Source of the DNA: JBMNKL01 sp050261495
GTDB taxonomy: Bacteria; Bacillota; Clostridia; Acetivibrionales; DTU013
Length of the DNA stretch: 21,617 nucleotides
Direction of reading: 5' to 3'
Assembly: GCA_050261495.1 (NCBI GenBank)
Contig: JBLNDI010000074.1
Location: forward strand, 1-21,617
In this document: in pieces, positions 16,065-21,617 of the stretch
How positions within the stretch are numbered: the first letter of the stretch is position 1
Layout of the letters: the number at the start of each line of letters is the position of its first letter
Notes under the pieces: model-generated
Seen by the model: only the letters and a program-made list of their open reading frames with translations
Told to the model about the DNA's origin: nothing
Databases searched by the model: none
Made by a program: the position numbers and the translations under genes

Positions 16065-16499
16065 ATGCCTGATATCAGAAATTGCAGAAGGTGCGGGAAG
16101 ATATACAATTACATAGGCGGGCCGCCGATTTGCTCCGTTTGCAGGCAGGAGGAAGAGGAGGATTTCCAGAGGGTTAAAAAATACCTTTATGAAAATCCCG
16201 GGGCATCCATGACACAGGTTTCCACGGAACTGGACATCAGCATAGAAAAAATCAAAAGGTTTTTAAAGGAAGGAAGGCTGGAAATTGCAAATGATGACGG
16301 AAACCTGGTACTGGAGTGCGAAAATTGCGGCAAATCCATAAAAAGCGGTCGGTATTGCGACGAGTGCGAGAGAATACTGGCGTCAGGTTTCAAGTCTGTT
16401 GCGGACCAGATGAGAACCGATCTTAACAGGCAGTATAGAGAAAAGTCTTTGGGTTTGAGGTACCTTAACAAGGAATATGAGAAAAAAGGTCAATATTAA
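16065..16499 (+). CDS. yvyF: YvyF-like flagellar-region zinc protein
   Basis: The 144-residue protein matches the flagellar-operon protein family that includes B. subtilis YvyF. Four CxxC pairs (C7/C10, C23/C26, C85/C88, C98/C101) suggest two zinc ribbons at either side of a helix-turn-helix-like segment (MTQVSTELDISIEKIKRFLKEGRLEI, about 49-74). The C-terminal part is a charged helix. The layout suggests a regulator, but I know of no proven activity, so the role is inferred from its constant place before flgM. CAGGAGGG precedes the ATG; the gap from comF is 17 bases. Confidence 0.88.
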   Translation: MPDIRNCRRCGKIYNYIGGPPICSVCRQEEEEDFQRVKKYLYENPGASMTQVSTELDISIEKIKRFLKEGRLEIANDDGNLVLECENCGKSIKSGRYCDECERILASGFKSVADQMRTDLNRQYREKSLGLRYLNKEYEKKGQY

Positions 16500-16503
16500 C
16501 GGT

Positions 16504-16530
16504 TAATAATAAACGATAGCATACCGATAT
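16504..16530 (+). promoter_or_regulatory. Sigma-28 (SigD/FliA) promoter before flgM
   Basis: TAAT (16504-16507), exactly 15 bases, then ACCGATAT (16523-16530) matches the B. subtilis SigD consensus TAAA-N15-GCCGATAT at 10 of 12 positions. Transcription would begin near 16537, 30 bases before the flgM ATG. B. subtilis also has a SigD promoter at this point. Confidence 0.72.
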
Positions 16531-16566
16531 ATTATATGAGTTGTATAAAAAGGTGAGTGGTTTTTA

Positions 16567-16854
16567 ATGAGAATAAACGGAGACATAACTAAAATAACCG
16601 GCGTGTATGGAGCGCAAAAGAAAATCGGAAAGCTGGAGAAAACAGGATCGGTATCCGCTAAAAAAGATGTTCTTTCCATATCGAACGAAGCAAAGGATTT
16701 TCAAACAGTCCTGCGGGCTTTGAAGGATGTTCCCGATGTACGGCAGGGCAGGGTGGATGAAATCCTTGATAAGATAGAGACCGGGAATTACAATGTTACA
16801 GGCCGGGAAGTGGCGGAAAAAATAGTCAGTTCCATTTTCGATAAAAAAGCATGA
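16567..16854 (+). CDS. flgM: Negative regulator of flagellin synthesis FlgM (anti-sigma-28)
   Basis: The 95-residue protein binds sigma-28 and blocks late flagellar transcription until it is exported or released. MRINGDITKITGVY opens it; the sigma-binding C-terminal half has VRQGRVDEILDKIETGNYNV and REVAEKIVSSIF. AAGGTGAG lies about 10 bases before the ATG. It has its own sigma-28 promoter and can also be read from the one before comF, so sigma-28 activates its own inhibitor. Two terminators follow directly. Confidence 0.93.
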   Translation: MRINGDITKITGVYGAQKKIGKLEKTGSVSAKKDVLSISNEAKDFQTVLRALKDVPDVRQGRVDEILDKIETGNYNVTGREVAEKIVSSIFDKKA

Positions 16855-16861
16855 CACCCCG

Positions 16862-16889
16862 GGGGGAGTGAACATGCTCTCCCTTTTTT
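16862..16889 (+). terminator. Rho-independent terminator 1 after flgM
   Basis: 16862-16868 (GGGGGAG) pairs with 16877-16883 (CTCTCCC) over 7 bp with one G-T, an 8-base loop and six T (16884-16889). It begins 8 bases after the flgM stop and is a textbook intrinsic terminator inside an operon. Confidence 0.82.
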
Positions 16890-16921
16890 CCGGGCATAAA
16901 ACAGGCATATGAAACTTACGG

Positions 16922-16943
16922 CGGGCAGAATTGCCCGTTTGTT
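16922..16943 (+). terminator. Second terminator-like hairpin between flgM and flgN
   Basis: CGGGCA (16922-16927) pairs perfectly with TGCCCG (16932-16937) around a 4-base loop GAAT and is followed by TTTGTT. It may act as a backup to the first terminator, or as a partial terminator or RNA-end stabiliser. I see no promoter between it and flgN. Confidence 0.55.
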
Positions 16944-16972
16944 AACGGAACCAGAACGCAGGGGGTGAAACC

Positions 16973-17467
16973 TTGGACACCTCGTTGACCGATAAGCTCC
17001 TGGAAGTGCTGAACAAAGAGTCGGCCATATATGAAGGAATTTTAAAGCTGTCGAAAGAAAAGACGGATGCAATCGTAGCCGGCAAGGTATCCGAACTGGA
17101 GAGAATAACGAAGCTTGAGCAGTCCATCATACTCAAGCTGGGGAAGCTCGAAAGGGAACGCGAAAGCATTGTTGAAAGCATAGCTGCCGGCCTCGGCAAG
17201 AAAGCGGCTGAAATCACGCTGACCGATATTATAAGTGTTATGCCCGGAGCTGAAGCGAAAAAATTAAAAGAATACCAGGAAGGTTTTGCAAAGCTTCTTG
17301 AAAAATTGCGCGGCGCCAATATGCTAAATTCCAAGTTGATACGAAATTCCCTGGAATATATAGATTTTTCAATCAATATACTGGCGGGAGCCGGGGCCGA
17401 AGGCAATTACAGCAATATAGGCGGATCAGAAGTTTTGAAAAAGAACTTCTTTGATATGAAGTTGTAG
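16973..17467 (+). CDS. flgN: FlgN-type flagellar export chaperone
   Basis: The 164-residue protein is almost all helix and heptad-rich (KLLEVLNKESAIYEGILKL, then EKTDAIVAGKVSELERITKLEQ and LNSKLIRNSLEYIDFSINIL), the FlgN pattern. FlgN binds FlgK and FlgL in the cytosol and carries them to the flagellar export gate; both clients are encoded next. The start is TTG 16973 behind GGGGGTGA. It lies after two terminators and 8 bases before flgK. Confidence 0.9.
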   Translation: MDTSLTDKLLEVLNKESAIYEGILKLSKEKTDAIVAGKVSELERITKLEQSIILKLGKLERERESIVESIAAGLGKKAAEITLTDIISVMPGAEAKKLKEYQEGFAKLLEKLRGANMLNSKLIRNSLEYIDFSINILAGAGAEGNYSNIGGSEVLKKNFFDMKL

Positions 17468-17475
17468 GAGGGTTT

Positions 17476-19404
17476 ATGGGCGTAAATTTTGCAAGTTATG
17501 AAATAGCGCGCTCAGGCCTGTTGGTGAGTGAACGGGGACTGTTTGTCACAGGTCACAATATCGCAAATGTAAATACGCCGGGCTATGTAAGGCAGCAGGC
17601 GATGATAAAAAATGCGCCGTACGTGTCCATGCCGTCCAGGGGAGGTTTCTTCCAGTACGGGCTCGGGGCGGATATCCAGGAAATCAGGCAGATCAGGCAT
17701 ACGTTCCTGGATAATATCTACAGGCAGGAAAACACGACCCTTGGCTATTGGGAGACCAGGCAAAAAGCTTTCCAGGACGTGGAGGCGATTTTGGCCGAGC
17801 CCATGGAAGCAGGGCTCCAGAATGTACTTAACAAGTTCTGGGATGCGTGGCAGGAACTGTCGAAAGAACCCGACAGTTTGACCGTCAGGGCGCTTGTCAG
17901 GCAAAGGAGCGAAGCGCTGGTCCATCAGATCAACCATTTGGGAGCGCAGCTTGACAGGCTTCAGAACGATTTGAACACGGAAATAATGGTGCGGATTAAT
18001 GAAGTGAATGAAATCACAAGGCAAATAGCCGAGTTGAATGTGACAATACTCAAGCACGAGGTGAACGGAGATTCCGCCAATGACTACCGCGATCAGCGGA
18101 ATACATTGATAGACAGGTTGACAAAGCTGGTCAAGGTAGATGTGGTCGAGATGCAGGACGGGCAGATTGACATAACGGTCGGCGGGTATTTTATAGTGCA
18201 AAAAGGCGTCAGCACTGATTTGTATGCCGCGGAACGCAATCCGGGGGATAATTTTTACGTGGTGAAGCTTGCGGGGACCAATATCGAAGTCCCTATCCGC
18301 GGCGGTATTGTCAAAGGGCTCATGGAATCGAGAGGAGAAGTGTCGGGCGCAATCGGAAGCTTTGAAAACGGTACTCCGAATACAAAGGTAGATGTTGTCT
18401 TTTACGTGGATACGTCGACGATGACGTCCGCCGATGTGGCGCTCAGGGTGGATGAATACAGGAACTGGCTTTTGAGCAGGGACCTGGATGCGAATGTAAC
18501 GATCGTGGATACGGCGTCGGCCGATGACTTTGAAGCAGCGGTTGCCGGCACAACCGGGCTCAGAGCCGATGCAAGGAAATACGCGGTACTTGTAACGAAC
18601 GGCACAATCGCAGATCCGGATGAATTGAGAGATTTACAGGAAGCGCTTGCCGCACAGGGACTGGAAACATCGGTAGTTACGGATGATCCGTCAGCTTGGT
18701 TGGATGTGTTTGTTGATTCGGGAGGAAAGGCTTACAGCCTGGCTGAGTTTTCCAATACGGATGCGAATATATACGAGGCTTTTGCACGAAGCATGGCTTC
18801 GGATACGAATGCCGATATCGGAGCGATAGCCTATACGACGAATATCGTTTCGGATATCAGGCAACGGCTCAACGCATTAATCAACGTGATGCTCCGCGAG
18901 ATAAACTATCTGCATAGAAGCGGCATGACAATGAAAGATCCGCCGACGCCGGGCGATAATTTCTTTGTACCGATCAACCCGGCGAAGCCGCTGGAAATGG
19001 GCAACATCATGCTGAATCCCAACCTGGCGGACCTGTCGAATATTGCCGCATCCAAAACCGGCAACAATGGAGACAACTCAAATGCGCTGGAAATTGCGAA
19101 CCTGAGGAATAAACTGCTGGTATCCAACAATACCGGCGTGGTCAGCCTTGACGATTATTACCAGGATATAATTCTTCACCTGGGCAACAACGGGTCGGAC
19201 GCCGCACGGATAGCGGAAAGCCAGACGAAGCTGGTAGAGTCGGCGGACGCCTACAGGACATCCATTACTGGTGTTTCAATGGATGAGGAAATGACAAATA
19301 TGATGAAATTCAAGTTTGCATATGATGCGGCCTCGAGAGTGCTGAACATCATTGACAACATGTTGGAGACGGTAGTAAACAAGCTTGGAATGGCAGGCAG
19401 GTGA
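17476..19404 (+). CDS. flgK: Flagellar hook-associated protein FlgK (HAP1), copy 1 with inserted vWA-like domain
   Basis: FlgK forms the first junction ring between hook and filament. The 642-residue protein has the N-terminal rod/hook signature NIANVNTPGYVRQQ (28-41), the alpha domain with NGDSANDYRDQRNTLIDRL (197-215), and the FlgK C-terminus SMDEEMTNMMKFKFAYDAASRVL (601-623). It is about 100 residues longer than its neighbour because residues about 304-422 hold an extra alpha/beta domain resembling a von Willebrand factor A domain (see separate entry). AGGAGGG lies 5 bases before the ATG. It follows flgN by 8 bases and precedes a second flgK by 6. Which copy builds the normal junction is unknown. 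Confidence 0.93.
   Translation: MGVNFASYEIARSGLLVSERGLFVTGHNIANVNTPGYVRQQAMIKNAPYVSMPSRGGFFQYGLGADIQEIRQIRHTFLDNIYRQENTTLGYWETRQKAFQDVEAILAEPMEAGLQNVLNKFWDAWQELSKEPDSLTVRALVRQRSEALVHQINHLGAQLDRLQNDLNTEIMVRINEVNEITRQIAELNVTILKHEVNGDSANDYRDQRNTLIDRLTKLVKVDVVEMQDGQIDITVGGYFIVQKGVSTDLYAAERNPGDNFYVVKLAGTNIEVPIRGGIVKGLMESRGEVSGAIGSFENGTPNTKVDVVFYVDTSTMTSADVALRVDEYRNWLLSRDLDANVTIVDTASADDFEAAVAGTTGLRADARKYAVLVTNGTIADPDELRDLQEALAAQGLETSVVTDDPSAWLDVFVDSGGKAYSLAEFSNTDANIYEAFARSMASDTNADIGAIAYTTNIVSDIRQRLNALINVMLREINYLHRSGMTMKDPPTPGDNFFVPINPAKPLEMGNIMLNPNLADLSNIAASKTGNNGDNSNALEIANLRNKLLVSNNTGVVSLDDYYQDIILHLGNNGSDAARIAESQTKLVESADAYRTSITGVSMDEEMTNMMKFKFAYDAASRVLNIIDNMLETVVNKLGMAGR
18385..18741 (+). other. 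vWA-like domain inserted in FlgK copy 1
   Basis: Residues about 304-422 show the order of a compact vWA fold: strand KVDVVFYVDTSTM (304-316), helix ADVALRVDEYRNWLLS (319-334), strand ANVTIVDT, helix DDFEAAVAG, strand RKYAVLVTNG (367-376), helix DPDELRDLQEALAAQ (380-394), strand LETSVVTDD and the closing VDSGGKAYSL (413-422). D312 and S314 fit the metal-site DxS, but the second serine is displaced and the usual LLTDG has N375 in place of Asp, so metal binding may be weak. It sits after GGIVKGLMESRG, in the outward-facing variable part of FlgK. The fold is inferred by eye. Confidence 0.6.
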
Positions 19405-19410
19405 TAAAAA

Positions 19411-21039
19411 ATGGGCGAAGCGTTTTTTGGATTGAACGTGGCTGTAAGAGGCCTGTTTTCAGCACAGCGCAACCTTAACATCGTAAACCACAATTTAAAT
19501 AATATCAATACGCCCGGGTATTCAAGGCAGCAGGCCATCCAGGTGGCTTCGAGGCCGATGGCGCTGGCCGACGGCACGGGCATGATGGGCACCGGAGCCG
19601 ATGTCATAGGTGTCCGGCGAATCCGTGACGAATACCTTGATTTTAAATACTGGAGCGAGAACCTGTCATTGGGTGAGTGGAGTGCAAAAAAAGAGGCGCT
19701 TTCGGACCTGGAGGTTATCTTCAACGAACCGTCCGAGAGCGGGTTTACAACGATTATGAGCGATTTTTACGATTCGCTGCAGGAGTTGGCAAAAGATCCA
19801 AGCAGCGCGGCGGTCAGGGCCCTCGTCAAGCGCAGGGGAGAGACGCTGGCGAAATTTTTCAACAGCATGGCCGTTCACCTGGAAGAACTCCAGAAAGATA
19901 TCAACTATAGAATACAGACAAAGGTGGAGGAAATTAATTCAATTGCCACCCAGATACAGCAGTTGAACAGGCAGATTTACATTACCGAGCTTGACGGCAA
20001 CACGGCCAATGACATGAGGGACCAGAGAACGCTCCTGGTTGACAGGCTGTCGAAGCTTATCAACATAGAAGCAAATGAGATTGTAGCGGGGTATCTCCCG
20101 GATGGGCGCGAAGACAAGCATTTTGTTATAACGATAAGCGGGAAGGCGCTTGTTGACCATTTTACGATAAGCAAGCTGGCGCTGGTGCAAAGAGACTCAG
20201 CTCACAAGGTCAACTTTGAAGACGTTGACAATCTTTACGAAATCATGTGGGAGGACGGGAACCAGCTAAAAATAAAAAGCGGCGAACTCAGGGGGTACCT
20301 TGATGTGCGCGACGGCAACGAGGGAAGCAGCGACGGCCCCAACGGGATTGCGTCGCCGAATTACAAGGGGATACCTTATTACCAGAAAAAGCTCAACGAA
20401 TTTGTAAGGACCTTCGCGCGGGCATTTAACGAAGGCTACATAGATACGGACACCATTAAGGGCTTCAGCGCCGGGGATACGTTTGGAACCGGGCATGCCC
20501 ACGGATATGGTTATGGCCCGGCTGCTACCGACGGCATACGTTTCTTTACGATAATTGAAGGTAAACAGCCGCTGTCCAGCGCTGATTTTGTCGACGGCGC
20601 AACAACTCCTGGGGATATTTACAACCTGTATAATAGCATGACTGCCAAGAATTTTACCATTAGTTTGGATATACTTAATGATTATAACCTGATTGCCACT
20701 TCCTCAGCGCCCGGTGAGGCGGGCAACATAGAGGTTCTGAACCAGCTTCTCGCTTTCCGCAGAAATGACGACATGTTTGTCGAAGGAGCGCCCGAGGACT
20801 TTATGAAATCGCTCGTGGCTACGCTTGGGATTGATACGGAACAGGCAGGCAATTACGAAGATAACCAGAGAGTTGTAGTCGACCAGATTTTCAACAGGCG
20901 GCTTTCCGAATCCGGCGTATCGCTGGATGAGGAGATGGCAAACCTTGTTAAGTTCCAGCATGCATATAACGCTGCCGCAAAAATGATACAAACCATGTCC
21001 GAAATATACGACACGTTGATCAATAAACTGTTTACCTGA
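19411..21039 (+). CDS. flgK: Flagellar hook-associated protein FlgK (HAP1), copy 2, ordinary architecture
   Basis: The 542-residue protein has the usual FlgK size and layout: HNLNNINTPGYSRQQ (27-41), a helical alpha domain with NTANDMRDQRTLLVDRL, the GELRGYLDVRDG turn, a variable domain, and SGVSLDEEMANLVKFQHAYNAAAKMI at the C-terminus. It shares clear similarity with copy 1 along the N- and C-terminal parts (for example VRALV and ANDxRDQR) but not the vWA-like insert, so the pair looks like an old tandem duplication. The Shine-Dalgarno AGGTGA is formed by the last codons of copy 1; the genes are 6 bases apart and probably translationally coupled. Confidence 0.95.
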   Translation: MGEAFFGLNVAVRGLFSAQRNLNIVNHNLNNINTPGYSRQQAIQVASRPMALADGTGMMGTGADVIGVRRIRDEYLDFKYWSENLSLGEWSAKKEALSDLEVIFNEPSESGFTTIMSDFYDSLQELAKDPSSAAVRALVKRRGETLAKFFNSMAVHLEELQKDINYRIQTKVEEINSIATQIQQLNRQIYITELDGNTANDMRDQRTLLVDRLSKLINIEANEIVAGYLPDGREDKHFVITISGKALVDHFTISKLALVQRDSAHKVNFEDVDNLYEIMWEDGNQLKIKSGELRGYLDVRDGNEGSSDGPNGIASPNYKGIPYYQKKLNEFVRTFARAFNEGYIDTDTIKGFSAGDTFGTGHAHGYGYGPAATDGIRFFTIIEGKQPLSSADFVDGATTPGDIYNLYNSMTAKNFTISLDILNDYNLIATSSAPGEAGNIEVLNQLLAFRRNDDMFVEGAPEDFMKSLVATLGIDTEQAGNYEDNQRVVVDQIFNRRLSESGVSLDEEMANLVKFQHAYNAAAKMIQTMSEIYDTLINKLFT

Positions 21040-21102
21040 TAAAACATGCGGTTTATAGGTATTTTCAAAGACATTGCAATGTGATGACCGGGAGGTACGG
21101 GT

Positions 21103-21617
21103 ATGAGAATTACAAACAACATGCTGATCAACAACATGATAAGGTATATAGGAAACAACCTGACAAGAATGGATAAATACCAGAGTCAGCTTGCGACGGG
21201 TAAGAAGATACGGGTGCCGTCCGACGACCCGGTGGTGGCCGCTCGGGCATTGAAACTGCGGACGGATGTGGCCGAGATTGAGCAGTACCAGAGAAACCTG
21301 AAGGACGCCAAGTCATGGATGGATATTACGGAGTCTGTGCTGAGCGATATAAACGACATACTGCAGAGGGCGAAGGAACTGGCAGTCGGGAGTGACGGGG
21401 CCGAGAGCCCTGTGGATTTGCAAGCGACTGCCATGGAGGTAAGACAGCTCCGCACGCAGCTGATAAAGCTGGCGAATTCAACCTATGCCGGGCGGTATAT
21501 TTTTTCAGGCTATAAAACGGACCAGAAATTTATGAACGACGACGGCACTTTCGCATTAGCGGTTGATAACAACGAAATGATTTACTATGAAATAGGCATA
21601 AGCGACAGCATAAATAT
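21103..21617 (+). CDS. flgL: Flagellar hook-associated protein FlgL (HAP3), N-terminal part
   Basis: The frame is open from ATG 21103 to the window edge, giving 171 residues. It begins MRITNNMLINNMIRYIGNNL and has QLATGKKIRVPSDDPVVAARAL, the flagellin-like N-terminal rod region, and YAGRYIFSGYKTD, typical of FlgL. FlgL sits between FlgK and the flagellin filament. GGGAGG stands about 8 bases before the ATG. It is the third client-type gene after flgN and follows flgK copy 2 by 63 bases; that gap holds a perfect 12-base palindrome (21071-21082). Confidence 0.95.
   Translation, partial: MRITNNMLINNMIRYIGNNLTRMDKYQSQLATGKKIRVPSDDPVVAARALKLRTDVAEIEQYQRNLKDAKSWMDITESVLSDINDILQRAKELAVGSDGAESPVDLQATAMEVRQLRTQLIKLANSTYAGRYIFSGYKTDQKFMNDDGTFALAVDNNEMIYYEIGISDSIN

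Noticed and set aside
17512..18201. Minus-strand open frame of 229 codons inside flgK copy 1
   Set aside because: It is antisense to the conserved FlgK alpha domain and has no promoter or ribosome site.
18811..18818. GCCGATAT word inside flgK copy 1
   Set aside because: It encodes part of FlgK, has no -35 at the right distance and no start downstream.

Overview
The window is a dense, motile, low-to-mid GC Firmicutes chromosome segment, most likely from a clostridium of the Acetivibrio/Ruminiclostridium type. This rests on gene order, strong AGGAGG-type ribosome binding sites, TTG/GTG starts, a SAM-I riboswitch, a GdpP-type protein, and the ComF-YvyF-FlgM-FlgN-FlgK-FlgL order known from Bacillus subtilis. 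I cannot name the species. All genes lie on the + strand except one HD-GYP gene. I see no tRNA, rRNA, CRISPR array, insertion sequence or prophage.

Layout. 1-614: the end of ssb and rpsR (the rpsF-ssb-rpsR operon), closed by a hairpin terminator. 695-1528: prephenate dehydratase. 1610-6000: an extended -10 promoter, then a MazG-like protein, a GdpP-type cyclic-di-AMP phosphodiesterase, ribosomal protein L9 and replicative helicase DnaB. 5984-9907: tilS, hpt and ftsH. 9908-10258: a sigma-A promoter and a complete SAM-I riboswitch with its terminator, controlling metK (10259-11449). 11458-12513 (minus): an HD-GYP c-di-GMP phosphodiesterase, convergent with metK and divergent from a small membrane protein with a half glycosyltransferase-like domain. 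13121-15352: recD2. 15367-21617: comF, yvyF, flgM, flgN, two tandem flgK genes and the start of flgL.

How the genes work together. The left half is housekeeping: translation, replication, tRNA modification, purine salvage and membrane proteolysis. metK is controlled by the SAM it makes. The right half is a late flagellar cluster. Two sigma-28 (SigD/FliA) promoter matches were found. One, a perfect TAAA-N15-GCCGATAA, lies at the end of recD2 just before comF. The other lies just before flgM, the gene for the sigma-28 antagonist. Two hairpin terminators then stand between flgM and the structural genes flgN-flgK-flgK-flgL.

Most unusual points: (1) the first FlgK carries an inserted domain of about 120 residues that reads as a von Willebrand factor A-like fold; (2) dnaB has no ATG/GTG/TTG at its expected start and appears to begin with ATT; (3) a hairpin between a strong Shine-Dalgarno and the gdpP start would bring them to normal spacing; (4) comF appears to belong to the sigma-28 regulon; (5) tandem terminators split flgM from the rest of its operon.
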